Origin: Gammaproteobacteria bacterium
GTDB taxonomy: Bacteria; Pseudomonadota; Gammaproteobacteria; Acidiferrobacterales; Sulfurifustaceae
Length of the DNA stretch: 42,545 nt
Assembly: GCA_029863005.1 (NCBI GenBank)
Contig: JAOTWF010000016.1
Span: 1 to 42,545, forward strand
Direction: 5' to 3'
Both the position numbers and the translations under genes were made by a program. This document shows positions 25,177 to 34,097 of this stretch, piece after piece (position 1 is the stretch's first letter; every line of letters starts with the position of its first letter). The notes under the pieces were generated by a model, which saw only the letters and a program-made list of their open reading frames with translations, had not been told where the DNA came from and ran no database searches.

Positions 25177-26022
25177 ATGCTTACCACCCTCATTGACACA
25201 GAAACCCTCTCCCGGCACCTTAACGATCCACGCTGGGTTATCGTGGATTGCCGGTTTATTTTGACCGATCCGGAAGCCGGAAGGCGCGCGTACCTGCAAG
25301 GACATATTCCCGGGGCCCGCTACGCGCATTTAAACGAGGATCTTTCATCTCCCATTACATCCACCAGCGGCCGGCATCCACTTCCATTCCCCAATACGCT
25401 GGCGGAAAAACTCGGTGGCTTCGGTATCGATAAAAACAGCCAGGTCGTCGTTTATGACGATTCATTCGGTGCCATGGCGTCGCGTCTGTGGTGGCTGCTG
25501 CGTTGGCTCGGGCATGAAGCGGTCGCGCTGCTGGATGCGGGGTATCCGAAATGGCTGCGCGAGAAACGACCGGTCACGACCGACCTGCCGGAAATTCAGC
25601 CTACGCAATTTCATCCGACCATTAATCACTCGATGTGGGTGGATGCCGATCATGTGATGGAAATGACACGTGCAAAGGAAGGGATTCTGATCGACGCGCG
25701 CTCGGAAGAGCGTTTTCGTGGCGAGGTTGAGCCGCTGGACAAAGTGGCGGGCCATATCCCTGGCGCCAATAACTTGCCGTACGAAGACAATCTCGACTTC
25801 ACTGGCGAATTCATGTCTGATGAGGCCCTGCGCGAGCATTATCTGGCGCTTTTGGATAAGGTGCCACCGGACAAGGTCGTGCACATGTGTGGATCGGGCG
25901 TGACCGCCTGCCATAGCATTCTCGCAATGGAACACGCCGGGCTTTCAGGCGCAAAATTGTACGCCGGCAGCTGGAGCGAATGGGTCGCCGACCCGAAACG
26001 CCCGGTGGTAAAAGGCGAGTAA
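25177..26022 (+). CDS. sseA: Two-domain rhodanese / 3-mercaptopyruvate sulfurtransferase (SseA-like)
   Basis: From ATG 25177 the protein has 281 residues with Cys238 in CGSGVTAC, the same length and cysteine number as E. coli SseA. An ATG at 25165 would add four residues. Two rhodanese domains are present; the first is inactive (VVYDDSFGAMASRLWWLLRW), the second carries the CGSGVT loop typical of mercaptopyruvate sulfurtransferases. The enzyme generates protein-bound persulfide in the cytoplasm and could feed a relay such as TusA/DsrEFH. It follows the rspA-like gene, separated by a nested inverted repeat. Confidence 0.85.
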   Translation: MLTTLIDTETLSRHLNDPRWVIVDCRFILTDPEAGRRAYLQGHIPGARYAHLNEDLSSPITSTSGRHPLPFPNTLAEKLGGFGIDKNSQVVVYDDSFGAMASRLWWLLRWLGHEAVALLDAGYPKWLREKRPVTTDLPEIQPTQFHPTINHSMWVDADHVMEMTRAKEGILIDARSEERFRGEVEPLDKVAGHIPGANNLPYEDNLDFTGEFMSDEALREHYLALLDKVPPDKVVHMCGSGVTACHSILAMEHAGLSGAKLYAGSWSEWVADPKRPVVKGE

Positions 26023-26049
26023 TAATTTCAATAGAAGTCCTATCGATCC

Positions 26050-27297
26050 ATGAAGCGCGTTGATGATTATCGTCTGAAACTGGGCAAGAAAGAGTTGGTG
26101 CCGATCATGACCGGCGGCATGGGCGTGGACATCTCGACCGCAGAACTGTCGCTGGTCGCAGCGCGGCTCGGCGGTATCGGCCATATCTCGGATGCCATGG
26201 TCCCTACCGTTTCCGACCGACGCTTCAAAACCGGCTTCGTGAAGGAAAAGCAGAAGAAGTACAAATATAATGTCGCCAACCGCGACAAGTCGGACGTGCA
26301 TTTCAATCTCGAACGTCTGGCCGAGGCCACCAAGCTGCACGTGGGCCGGACCATGGAAGCCAAGCAGGGCGATGGCCTAATCTTCATCAACACCATGGAA
26401 AAGCTCACCATGAACAGCCCGCGCGAGACCCTGCGCGTACGCATTACCGCGGCCATGGATGCCGGCATAGATGGCGTCACGCTGAGTGCCGGGTTGCACC
26501 TGGGCTCGCTCGCGCTGGTGCAGGACCATCCGCGTTTCCGCGATGTGAAGTTCGGGATTATCGTATCCTCCCTGCGCGCACTGTTGTTGTTCCTGCGCAA
26601 GAGCGCGCGCCTCAACCGTCTGCCGGATTACATCATCGTGGAAGGCCCGTTGGCCGGCGGGCATCTCGGTTTCGGCATGGATTGGGTGCAATATGACCTA
26701 AAGACCATCGTCAACGAGATTCAGCGGTTTCTCAAACAGGAAAATCTGAATATTCCCCTCATTCCCGCGGGCGGCATTTTCACCGGCAGCGACGCGGTGG
26801 AATTCCTCGAAGCCGGTGCCGCGGCGGTGCAGGTGGCGACGCGCTTCACCGTGACGAAGGAATGCGGTCTGCCGAACAAGGTCAAGCAGGAGTACTTCAA
26901 GGCCAGCGAGGAAGACATCGAGGTGAATCTGATTTCGCCCACGGGATATCCGATGCGTATGCTGAAGAACAGTCCGGCGATTGGCGCGGGTATCCGTCCC
27001 AACTGCGAGGCGTATGGCTATCTGCTCGATGCGTCAGGCAACTGCGCCTATATTGAGGCCTACAACCGCGAACTGGATAAGCACCCGGACGAGGAAAATA
27101 TTTCGGTCATGGACAAGACCTGTCTTTGTACCCACATGCGCAACTTCGACTGCTGGACCTGTGGGCACTACACCTATCGACTCAAGGACACGTCGCGACA
27201 GTTGCCGGACGGTAACTACCAGCTCCTGCGCGCGGAAGACGTGTTCAAGGATTACCTCTATAGCACCGATCACCAGATTGTTTTGCCCGCTACCTGA
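26050..27297 (+). CDS. Nitronate monooxygenase-like (NPD family) FMN protein with C-terminal cysteine cluster
   Basis: The 415 residues fold as a TIM barrel of the 2-nitropropane dioxygenase/IMP-dehydrogenase-like group: PIMTGGMGVDIST near the start, GPLAGGHLGFG, LIPAGGIFTGSDAVEFLEAGAAAVQVATRF. FMN binding is expected. The C-terminal 80 residues hold an unusual set of cysteines (CLCTH...DCWTCGHYTYRLKD), suitable for a metal or Fe-S site, not present in classical nitronate monooxygenases. It is the last plus-strand gene of the series after the rhodanese (27-bp gap). True substrate unknown; oxidation or reduction of a sulfur intermediate is a guess. Confidence 0.8.
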   Translation: MKRVDDYRLKLGKKELVPIMTGGMGVDISTAELSLVAARLGGIGHISDAMVPTVSDRRFKTGFVKEKQKKYKYNVANRDKSDVHFNLERLAEATKLHVGRTMEAKQGDGLIFINTMEKLTMNSPRETLRVRITAAMDAGIDGVTLSAGLHLGSLALVQDHPRFRDVKFGIIVSSLRALLLFLRKSARLNRLPDYIIVEGPLAGGHLGFGMDWVQYDLKTIVNEIQRFLKQENLNIPLIPAGGIFTGSDAVEFLEAGAAAVQVATRFTVTKECGLPNKVKQEYFKASEEDIEVNLISPTGYPMRMLKNSPAIGAGIRPNCEAYGYLLDASGNCAYIEAYNRELDKHPDEENISVMDKTCLCTHMRNFDCWTCGHYTYRLKDTSRQLPDGNYQLLRAEDVFKDYLYSTDHQIVLPAT

Positions 27298-27316
27298 TTT
27301 AGTTTGAAGATTTCCC

Positions 27317-27934
27317 TCAGCGGTCAATGACCTCGCGTGTTTTGTCATGCGCGGGATCGTTGGCAGGCAGGGTATCGGCAACCCAGTCGCCTTTTTTCCA
27401 GCCGGGCACCGGGGTGGGACATTCCTTTTTCGGGACGAAGCGAGAACGCTGCACCAGTTTCATCTTGTGGAGGTAGCGTGGGCAATTGGCGAACACTTCG
27501 CGCGAGCGCACGCGCACGATAAACTGCGCTTCGGGGTAGTGTGGCATCAGCGAATCGTTCGGATGAATCGTCGCCTCGCCATTCAGGCGCATGCGTTTCT
27601 GATTCTCGAAATCGATGAACAGCATCCCCACTTGGCGCGTTCTGAGAATATTTCCCATCGTGAGGTACATGCCGTTGCCGTCATAGTTGGGGAAGGCGAG
27701 TGTGTGATCGTCCACCACACGCACGAAGCCGGGTTCACCGGCCTTGTAGGAACAATTCACGCGGCCGCGATCGTCCACGGTAGCGATAAAAAACATGTCC
27801 AGGCGCTCAATGAAGTCCTTGTCGCTAGGCGCGATGCTGTCCTGCACGCTGGCTTCATCGAGCCGGTCGGCCAAATGCCGAGTATCGTAGCGGTCCTGAA
27901 GCTCTCGGTGATTATCGTTGTAGATGTCTGACAT
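27317..27934 (-). CDS. Pyridoxamine 5'-phosphate oxidase-like FMN-binding protein
   Basis: The 205 residues have the split-barrel flavin fold: FIATVDDRGRVNCSYKAGEPGFV, FPNYDGNGMYLTMGNIL and VGMLFIDFENQKRMRLNGEA. Similar proteins use FMN, F420 or haem; this set is often annotated as general stress or PNPOx-related protein. It converges on the NPD gene with only 19 bp between the stops and is 22 bp downstream of the DUF5996 gene. Substrate unknown. Confidence 0.82.
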   Translation of the reverse strand: MSDIYNDNHRELQDRYDTRHLADRLDEASVQDSIAPSDKDFIERLDMFFIATVDDRGRVNCSYKAGEPGFVRVVDDHTLAFPNYDGNGMYLTMGNILRTRQVGMLFIDFENQKRMRLNGEATIHPNDSLMPHYPEAQFIVRVRSREVFANCPRYLHKMKLVQRSRFVPKKECPTPVPGWKKGDWVADTLPANDPAHDKTREVIDR

Positions 27935-27956
27935 CGCGAACCTCCTGAGTTCAAGG

Positions 27957-28784
27957 TTATTTCATCAAACGGCTGCCCGCCTCATGAACTTGTTGCAAGA
28001 AGCCGAGCAGTTTTTCCTCCGGTCGTTCCGCTGTTGTCAGGCTCGCATACGGCAGGATCGCGCCGGTCCAGCCTTGGGTGTGCCAGGAAGCATCGGGCGG
28101 CAGCAGTGTTTTCACCAGCTCTGCCGGCAGCGGGTAAGCGGTGATATAGAAGTAGGGATCGGGGATGCTGTCATCGCCGGTGGAAAAACCGAAATTCATT
28201 TGCTCCTCGAAGGCCTCCTCGTCCGCGGGATCCGCGCCAGGCACTTTCCGCCCGCTGAACCAGTTCATGGCAAGATCGAAATGATGCGGCCAGAGCTGCA
28301 CCGGGCTTGTATTCGCTCCGAGCTTTTCATGAAATCTATTCACGGTGGCATCGATACGTTGCAGCGCGCGCCAGAAGCGCTCGACCGCTACGCGATCGTA
28401 ATGCGCGGGCGTGGCGTCGCCCACCTTGGCTTTGTCGATGTCAGGCTTGATTCCGAGATGCTCGAGCACAGTCATGATTTGCGCGCTGAGCTTGGCGGAA
28501 GATTGTCCGCCGAGCGGGATATGAGCGGGTTGGGTGTGACCGGTCTGAATGACCAGACGATGGGCTGTCAGATCGAGACGCAGTGTAAAGCGTGATTTAC
28601 CGGCCGGAATTTCCGTGGTCGTGAGTCCGTCGGGCGCCACGCGCAGGCTGATGTGCCACCAGTGTTTCTGTTTCGGGGTGAGCGCCGCGCGCACCGCGCC
28701 GAGCACCCGGGTGTAACGGTGCAGGGTATCTCGGGTCGCGCGCCAGTCGGCAAGCGCGAGGGGCAAGAATCCGTTTTGCGCCAT
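27957..28784 (-). CDS. DUF5996 family protein
   Basis: This 275-residue soluble protein of unknown function is recognised by WHISLRVAPDGLTT, the central WPHHFDLAMNWFSG and PDPYFYITAYPLP. The histidines of WPHHFD could bind a metal, but no activity is known. It lies in the minus-strand set running from tauE to the PNPOx-like gene, separated from the upstream VOC gene by a 128-bp gap that contains a hairpin. Confidence 0.75.
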   Translation of the reverse strand: MAQNGFLPLALADWRATRDTLHRYTRVLGAVRAALTPKQKHWWHISLRVAPDGLTTTEIPAGKSRFTLRLDLTAHRLVIQTGHTQPAHIPLGGQSSAKLSAQIMTVLEHLGIKPDIDKAKVGDATPAHYDRVAVERFWRALQRIDATVNRFHEKLGANTSPVQLWPHHFDLAMNWFSGRKVPGADPADEEAFEEQMNFGFSTGDDSIPDPYFYITAYPLPAELVKTLLPPDASWHTQGWTGAILPYASLTTAERPEEKLLGFLQQVHEAGSRLMK

Positions 28785-28818
28785 GAGTGCGCCCTCGAGT
28801 CAGTTTCTCCTTGATGCA

Positions 28819-28843
28819 GCGCCGCCATAAGCGGCGCTTTTTT
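28819..28843 (+). terminator. Perfect hairpin with T6, facing opposite to its neighbours
   Basis: GCGCCGC (28819-28825), loop CATAA, GCGGCGC (28831-28837), then TTTTTT (28838-28843): a textbook intrinsic terminator reading on the plus strand. Both adjacent genes are on the minus strand, where only an A-run precedes the stem. It may block antisense transcription or act as an RNA stabiliser on the minus strand. Confidence 0.65.
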
Positions 28844-28912
28844 ACTTTTCGTGCTTCTTGTCGGTGTAATGGACTTTGGTGCCTTCGGCGACGCAACCCA
28901 TCAGTGGCGGCG

Positions 28913-29329
28913 CTATTTGGCGAATAGTTGATGCATGTCAGCGAAGGCCTTGAACTCAAGCGCGTTACCGCTGGGATCAAGCAGAAACAAGGTGGCTTGT
29001 TCCCCGGGTTGGCCCTGGAAACGGATGTAAGGTTCGATGACAAACTGTGTGCCGGCCCGGCGCAGCCGTTCGGCGAGGGACTGCCATGCCGGCATGGTTA
29101 GCACAACACCAAAATGCGGCACTGGCACGTCATGCCCATCGACGGCATTGCGGGCCGTGATTCCAGGTGAATTTGGTGAGAGATGGGCTACCAGCTGATG
29201 TCCGTAAAGATCGAAGTCCACCCATGTGTCGCTGGATCTTCCCTCGCCGCACCCGAGCAGGCTGCCGTAAAAAGCCCGCGCCGCCGCGAGGTCGTGCACC
29301 GGAATGGCGAGGTGGAAAGGCGTCAACAT
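28913..29329 (-). CDS. VOC (glyoxalase/bleomycin-resistance) family protein
   Basis: The 138 residues from ATG 29329 show the two beta-alpha-beta-beta-beta modules of the VOC fold: [22 protein letters not shown] at the start and [15 protein letters not shown] near the end, with metal ligands likely His6, His71-region and Glu. The substrate is unknown. The start overlaps the msrB stop (TAATG), so translation is coupled. An upstream start would lie inside msrB. Confidence 0.85.
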   Translation of the reverse strand: MLTPFHLAIPVHDLAAARAFYGSLLGCGEGRSSDTWVDFDLYGHQLVAHLSPNSPGITARNAVDGHDVPVPHFGVVLTMPAWQSLAERLRRAGTQFVIEPYIRFQGQPGEQATLFLLDPSGNALEFKAFADMHQLFAK

Positions 29330-29727
29330 TATTCTTTCTTTTCCAGTTTGAGCGACGCCGAATTGATGCAATAGCGCAGACCCGTCGGGTTCGGCCCGTC
29401 GGGAAAAACGTGCCCCAGATGCGCGCCGCACTGGGAGCAGTGCACTTCGGTGCGTTTCATGAAAAAGCTGACATCTTCCTCCTCGGCGACGTTTTCGGAT
29501 TTCATCGGGGAGTGGAAGCTGGGCCAGCCGGTACCGGAGTCAAACTTGGTGTCGGAATTGAACAGTTCGGCGCCGCAACAGATGCATTTGTAAACGCCCT
29601 GATCCTTGCAGGCGTGATAAGCCCCGGTGAAGGCAGGCTCGGTACCTTTCTGACGCGTGACTTTATATTGTTCCGGTGAGAGGATTTTTTTCCATTCCTC
29701 GTCGTTTTTGAAGACCTTGTATTTCAT
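29329..29727 (-). CDS. msrB: Peptide-methionine (R)-S-oxide reductase
   Basis: The 132 residues from ATG 29727 (GGAG upstream) have two zinc-binding CxxC pairs (CICC; CSQC), [10 protein letters not shown], and the catalytic cysteine in RYCINSASL. It reduces methionine-R-sulfoxide in cytoplasmic proteins. Being next to a VOC and a PKHD hydroxylase suggests a small oxidative-stress unit. Length is normal for MsrB. Confidence 0.94.
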   Translation of the reverse strand: MKYKVFKNDEEWKKILSPEQYKVTRQKGTEPAFTGAYHACKDQGVYKCICCGAELFNSDTKFDSGTGWPSFHSPMKSENVAEEEDVSFFMKRTEVHCSQCGAHLGHVFPDGPNPTGLRYCINSASLKLEKKE

Positions 29728-29744
29728 GGCATCGTCTCCTTGGC

Positions 29745-30419
29745 CTAGATGTCGCTCCACATGCGGATCAGATTCATATAGGCCGTGTTCACCTGGGCGG
29801 TTTCCTCCGCCTCCGGTGAGATCTTCAGCAATTTTTCCCGCGCCAGATGCAATTCATACAATAGCTCGCGCCGCATCGGATCGCGCACCAGGCTCTGCAC
29901 CCAGGTCACGGCCACAAGGCGTTCGCCTCGCGTGACCTGGTTCACGTGATGTCGGCTGGAGGCGGGATACATCACGGCGTCGCCCGCCGCCAATTTCACG
30001 GCATTGTCACCGAAGGCGGTGCGGATGATCAGTTCTCCGCCGTCATACTGGTCCGGCCCGTTCAGGAATACCGTGAGAGCGATATCCGAACGGTACAACT
30101 CCCCGTCAGCGCCCATGATGGGATCGTCCAGATGATCGCCGTAGGCCATGCCCGGTTTGTAGCGCGCGTAGTAGGGCGCAGCCACGCGCAGAGGCAGCGC
30201 GCCGGCGCGGTAAACCGGATGCTGCACCAGGGCGCTCATCACCAGGTTGTTCAATATGTCCACCTGTTTGGCTCGCTTGTCCAATTCCTGGTTGTGCTTT
30301 ACGCGTTGGGCCGCCGTCCCGGCAGAAAGTTTCCCGTCCACGAATTTCGCATCGGCCAGCAGTTGCTGCACGGCCTCGAGCTGGTTCGATTCAAGGACGG
30401 AAGGGAGGTGCAGCATCAT
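29745..30419 (-). CDS. PKHD-type Fe(II)/2-oxoglutarate hydroxylase (PiuC/YbiX-like)
   Basis: The 224 residues from ATG 30419 (or 30416) begin with [10 protein letters not shown]. They contain the PKHD facial triad ([10 protein letters not shown] with His and Asp; [23 protein letters not shown] with the distal His and 2OG arginine). PiuC homologues are linked with siderophore or iron uptake, but no TonB receptor is adjacent here. The gene is 17 bp upstream of msrB and 41 bp after the TauE-like gene. Confidence 0.88.
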   Translation of the reverse strand: MMLHLPSVLESNQLEAVQQLLADAKFVDGKLSAGTAAQRVKHNQELDKRAKQVDILNNLVMSALVQHPVYRAGALPLRVAAPYYARYKPGMAYGDHLDDPIMGADGELYRSDIALTVFLNGPDQYDGGELIIRTAFGDNAVKLAAGDAVMYPASSRHHVNQVTRGERLVAVTWVQSLVRDPMRRELLYELHLAREKLLKISPEAEETAQVNTAYMNLIRMWSDI

Positions 30420-30460
30420 GGTGAAATGGCCGGCATTCCGATATTTTCTATCATGCCGCC

Positions 30461-31174
30461 TCAGCGGTAAAAAAGCGAGAGTCCACCGATCAGGATCATC
30501 CACGCCACGACTTTCCGGAACACCCGCTCGTTAATATGCAGGTGAAGCTGGTTGCTGAACCACAGCGTCACCGCGAGGAATGGACCGCTGACCAGAATCA
30601 TCCACAGTATTTCATTGGTGTAAGTACCGTGGACGGCGTATTCGCTGGCGCGCAGGATGTTCATCGAGAGAAAAAATGCGAAGGCGTTATGGCGCACCGT
30701 GTTCTTGTCCGGGAAGGTCGCGAGGAGTCGCGTCATGGCGATGGGCCCGCTGATGCCGAACAGCGCCTGCGACGTGCCTGCGAGCGTGTCCATCACGCGC
30801 AATCCCGCCGGGTTGAACCGCGCACGATGAGGTGCGATCACCAGGAACAGCCCGGCCGCCGTGATTGCCGCGGCCAGCAGTATCTGGAAAGTTCCTGATG
30901 AAACGTTATAGAAGAGTGTGAAACCCACGACCGCGCCCATGAAAGCGAACAGCAGCATTCCAGTCATGAAATTTCGATCGATCTTTTTTGGCGAACGCAC
31001 CAGCCCGATGACCGCTACCAGTATTTGCGGCAATACGGAGTAGACAACGAGCGTTTTGACCGGGAAAAGAAAACTCAACAACGGTATCATTAATATCGTA
31101 CCGGCGAGGCCAAAGACGATTTCAAACGTATAGGTGAGGGCGCAGACGATTATGAGGATAATAAGGGCGGACAT
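30461..31174 (-). CDS. TauE/SafE-family membrane transporter (sulfite/sulfoacetate exporter type)
   Basis: This 237-residue protein has seven to eight hydrophobic segments, with the repeat FGLAGTILMIPLLSF and, in the second half, GTSQALFGISGPIAMTRLL. Family members export organosulfonates or sulfite. An Lsr/Dsr-type oxidiser makes sulfite, so export of excess sulfite fits, but the specific substrate cannot be read. It is the first gene of the minus-strand set, with a divergent promoter gap toward the aldo/keto reductase. Confidence 0.85.
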   Translation of the reverse strand: MSALIILIIVCALTYTFEIVFGLAGTILMIPLLSFLFPVKTLVVYSVLPQILVAVIGLVRSPKKIDRNFMTGMLLFAFMGAVVGFTLFYNVSSGTFQILLAAAITAAGLFLVIAPHRARFNPAGLRVMDTLAGTSQALFGISGPIAMTRLLATFPDKNTVRHNAFAFFLSMNILRASEYAVHGTYTNEILWMILVSGPFLAVTLWFSNQLHLHINERVFRKVVAWMILIGGLSLFYR

Positions 31175-31332
31175 TGTTTTTGTCGTGTCGCCTGAAGTGA
31201 TGAGAAATTATTGAATTAGTTGTGTGATGCTCAATCCGGGCACATAACCGCGATATCATTTCCTTATTGATCGCAGCATGTTTGTGTTTTTTGCATCTTG
31301 AGTCAAGCTGGGCACGGCGCAGGAGGCTTGTG

Positions 31333-32268
31333 ATGGATTACGACAGTCGGGCAATCTCACGCCGGAGGTTTCTCCGTCAATCGAGCGGTTTGATTGCTGC
31401 ACTGTTACTCAATCCCCGAGCGCCGAATTCGGCAGAACGTCCGAACATTACCAAACTTATCCCCTCGACGGGTGAACCATTGCCGGTCATTGGTATGGGG
31501 TCATGGCTTACCTTTGATGTTGGAAGCAACGCCGACGAACGAGCTGACCGTGCCAAGGTGTTGCAGGCTTTTTTTGATAACGGTGGAACGCTGATTGATT
31601 CATCCCCCATGTACGGATCTTCCGAGGAAGTTATCGGCGAGGGCCTGAAGTCAATAAAGAATAAGATCAACCTGTTTGCCGCGACCAAAGTCTGGATACT
31701 CGGAAAAAAATCCGGTATCCAGCAGATGGAAAATTCACAAAAATTCTGGGGCGTGCCGCGTTTCGATTTGATGCAGATCCACAACATGCTCGACTGGGAA
31801 ACCCACTGGGAAACGCTGAAGGAATGGAAGGCCGAAGGCCGGATTCGTTACATCGGCATCACCACCTCGCACGGCAGCCGCCACGAGGCGCTGGCGAAGG
31901 CCATGGTCAAAACACCCTTCGATTTTGTGCAGTTCACTTATAATCTGGAAGATCGTGATGTGGAGCAGCGCCTGCTGCCGTTGGCACAGGAGCGGGGCAT
32001 GGCAGTACTGATCAACCGGCCATTTAATGGTGGGAGTTTATTTCATCGTGTTCGCAGCAAGCCGCTGCCGCTGTGGGCCTCTGAGTTTGACTGCAGGAAC
32101 TGGGCGCAGTATTTCCTGAAGTTCATCGTCTCGCATCCGGCCGTGACCTGTGCCATCCCGGCCACGTCCAAAGTGGATCACATGCTGGAGAACATGGGCG
32201 CCGTCTTTGGTCGTTTGCCCGACGCTGCCACGCGCCGACGCATGCTCGAATACTTCGAGCGTTTGTAG
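31333..32268 (+). CDS. Tat-exported aldo/keto reductase
   Basis: The 311 residues from ATG 31333 follow AGGAGG (31321-31326). The N-terminus has a twin-arginine signal (SRRRFLRQSSGLIAALLL), so the enzyme goes folded, probably with its nicotinamide or other cofactor, to the periplasm. The AKR barrel is seen in GMGSWLTFDVG, GGTLIDSSPMYGSSEEVIGEG, RFDLMQIHN and AIPATSKVDHM. The Asp/Tyr/Lys/His catalytic set is Asp-x-x-x-Tyr, Lys in AATKVW and His in QIHN. Substrate unknown. Confidence 0.87.
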   Translation: MDYDSRAISRRRFLRQSSGLIAALLLNPRAPNSAERPNITKLIPSTGEPLPVIGMGSWLTFDVGSNADERADRAKVLQAFFDNGGTLIDSSPMYGSSEEVIGEGLKSIKNKINLFAATKVWILGKKSGIQQMENSQKFWGVPRFDLMQIHNMLDWETHWETLKEWKAEGRIRYIGITTSHGSRHEALAKAMVKTPFDFVQFTYNLEDRDVEQRLLPLAQERGMAVLINRPFNGGSLFHRVRSKPLPLWASEFDCRNWAQYFLKFIVSHPAVTCAIPATSKVDHMLENMGAVFGRLPDAATRRRMLEYFERL

Positions 32269-32280
32269 TCGGCAAATTCG

Positions 32281-32853
32281 CTACGCGAAGCTAACCCAGG
32301 TTGTTGCTATGTATTTCACGCCTTGTTCCATCGGCACGGCGCGATGGATATGCGTCCAGAATGGCGGAAACAGAATCAACTTGCCTTCTTCGGGCTTGAT
32401 CGAGACTTCCTGTAATGCGAATTCCGTTTCACCCCCGGGACCTTCGACATCGTTGAGATACCAGATGGCCACCAGCTGCCGTTGGCTGAATTCACCGGGT
32501 CCGCCGTCCACGTGCCAGTGGTAATACTCGCCCGGTTGATAGCGTTGCATGTTGTAGCCGATGTCTTTGAACGAATTGGCGGCAAAAAATGGAAATGCCT
32601 GGCCGATTTCATTGAAGGACTTTGCCAGTGACTGCATCAGTGCCTGGTCAACGTCCTGCCAGTCGACGCGCCCGCTGATGCGCAAGTCGGTGGTTTTTTT
32701 GATGCTGTTCTCCTCGGACAGATTCTGACCGATGCGCCCGGCGTATTGCTGGTCGGTGTTGGCCTCGAAGCGGCGAATCATGTCGCAGCACAGTTCTCCC
32801 GGCAGGGCGTTCTTGATCTCGTATATAAAGGAATACGACTTGACCTCGTGCAT
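32281..32853 (-). CDS. 2OG-Fe(II) oxygenase (prolyl-4-hydroxylase-like)
   Basis: The 190 residues from ATG 32853 (a longer frame to 32925 has weak support) have a double-stranded beta-helix with YYHWHVDGGPG (His-x-Asp), FPPFWTHIHRAVP (distal His) and GVKYIATTWV with the 2OG-binding region. It resembles P4H/PKHD enzymes. This is the third 2OG oxygenase in the window. It converges on the aldo/keto reductase gene and is divergent from the HPP-CBS gene. Confidence 0.85.
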   Translation of the reverse strand: MHEVKSYSFIYEIKNALPGELCCDMIRRFEANTDQQYAGRIGQNLSEENSIKKTTDLRISGRVDWQDVDQALMQSLAKSFNEIGQAFPFFAANSFKDIGYNMQRYQPGEYYHWHVDGGPGEFSQRQLVAIWYLNDVEGPGGETEFALQEVSIKPEEGKLILFPPFWTHIHRAVPMEQGVKYIATTWVSFA

Positions 32854-32936
32854 GGAAAGATTCGCAGGGTTATTGTGCAAAGCTGGGTAAATTCGATTAT
32901 CGTACGCGCTCTTCGCGCGCGTCAAACTGGGATCGC

Positions 32937-34097
32937 ATGCCGCTCAAGCAGATTATCGTCTCGCTGTTCCGCCCCTTGGGACCTGTCAGTCTGCGGGAAA
33001 AAATCATCTCCGCGATTGGCGGGTTCCTTGGTATTTTCCTCGCGGCCTTCTTCAGCCAGAATTTCGGCGCCGAGGCAGCGCCGCTGCTGATCGCCTCCAT
33101 GGGCGCCTCATCCGTGCTGCTGTACGGCGCGCCGCACACCCCCATGGCGCAGCCTTGGCCCTTCGTCGGCGGCCATCTGATCTCGGCGGTGATTGGCGTG
33201 ACCTGCTTTTTGTTCATACCCGAGCCGCTCGCCGCCGCCGCCGCGGCCGTGGCCTTGGCCATCTTCGCCATGCATCTGACGAATTGCCTGCACCCGCCAG
33301 GCGGCGCCACTGCGCTGGCGATGGTGATCGGCGGCGTGGAAATGCACCGGCTTGGTTACGGCGCAGTGCTGGATCCGGTGGGGCTGAACGTCGTGGTGCT
33401 AATGGTGATCGCGCTCCTCGTTAATAATCTGTCTCCGGGGCGACGTTATCCCATGCTGGCAACGGCCGCGGCAGGAGAAAAATCGGTAACACCAATGGCA
33501 TTCGGGCGAATGAAGCTCAGCAAGGAGGATATCAAGAACGCGCTCAGAGACATAAATGCCTACATCGACGTAGCGGAAAAGGACCTGGAGGAGATTTACA
33601 GCCGCGCCTCGCTGCACGCCGTGCGCCGGCGCATGGGCGAAGTGACCTGCCGCGACATCATGACACGCGACGTGGCCACGGCCGAATATGGCGATGAATT
33701 GGCGACGGTGTGGGAGATGTTGCGCCAGCGCAAGCTCAAGGGCGCACCCGTCGTGGACCGCGCGCGACGCGTCATCGGCATCGTCACGATTGTTGATTTT
33801 CTGAAGCGCGTGGACCAGACGCAGCATCCGCACCCGCTTTTCTTCGATCGGCTACGGGCTTTCATCCGCCGCACCAGCGGGCTGACTACCGATAAGCCCG
33901 AGGTGATCGGGGAGATCATGTCGGCGCCGGTCATGACTGCACGCGAGGACACGCATATCGTGTCGCTGATACCTATGTTTTCTGAGCACAACATCCATCA
34001 TGTCCCTATCGTGGACAAGGACGGATGTGTGACGGGAATGGTGACTCAGACAGATCTGTCTGTGGCGCTGTATCGCTACTGGGCGGCGATGCCCTGA
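32937..34097 (+). CDS. HPP-family membrane protein with CBS-pair domain
   Basis: This 386-residue protein has an N-terminal HPP domain of four membrane helices (about residues 20-165), including GASSVLLYGAPHTPMAQPWPFVGGH and the signature LHPPGGATAL. It is followed by a linker and two CBS modules (about 228-385: CRDIMTRDV, GAPVVDRARRVIGIVTIVDFL; IMSAPVMTAREDT, HHVPIVDKDGCVTGMVTQTDL). Some HPP proteins transport nitrite. The CBS pair likely senses adenine nucleotides. A terminator follows directly. Confidence 0.88.
   Translation: MPLKQIIVSLFRPLGPVSLREKIISAIGGFLGIFLAAFFSQNFGAEAAPLLIASMGASSVLLYGAPHTPMAQPWPFVGGHLISAVIGVTCFLFIPEPLAAAAAAVALAIFAMHLTNCLHPPGGATALAMVIGGVEMHRLGYGAVLDPVGLNVVVLMVIALLVNNLSPGRRYPMLATAAAGEKSVTPMAFGRMKLSKEDIKNALRDINAYIDVAEKDLEEIYSRASLHAVRRRMGEVTCRDIMTRDVATAEYGDELATVWEMLRQRKLKGAPVVDRARRVIGIVTIVDFLKRVDQTQHPHPLFFDRLRAFIRRTSGLTTDKPEVIGEIMSAPVMTAREDTHIVSLIPMFSEHNIHHVPIVDKDGCVTGMVTQTDLSVALYRYWAAMP

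Noticed and set aside
22032-25177. CRISPR array near the Cas6-like gene
   Set aside because: I looked for regularly spaced repeats on both strands here and elsewhere in the window and saw none.
28842-28901. 19-codon minus-strand ORF before the hairpin
   Set aside because: Too short to support without homologues and no clear ribosome site; only mentioned in the hairpin finding.
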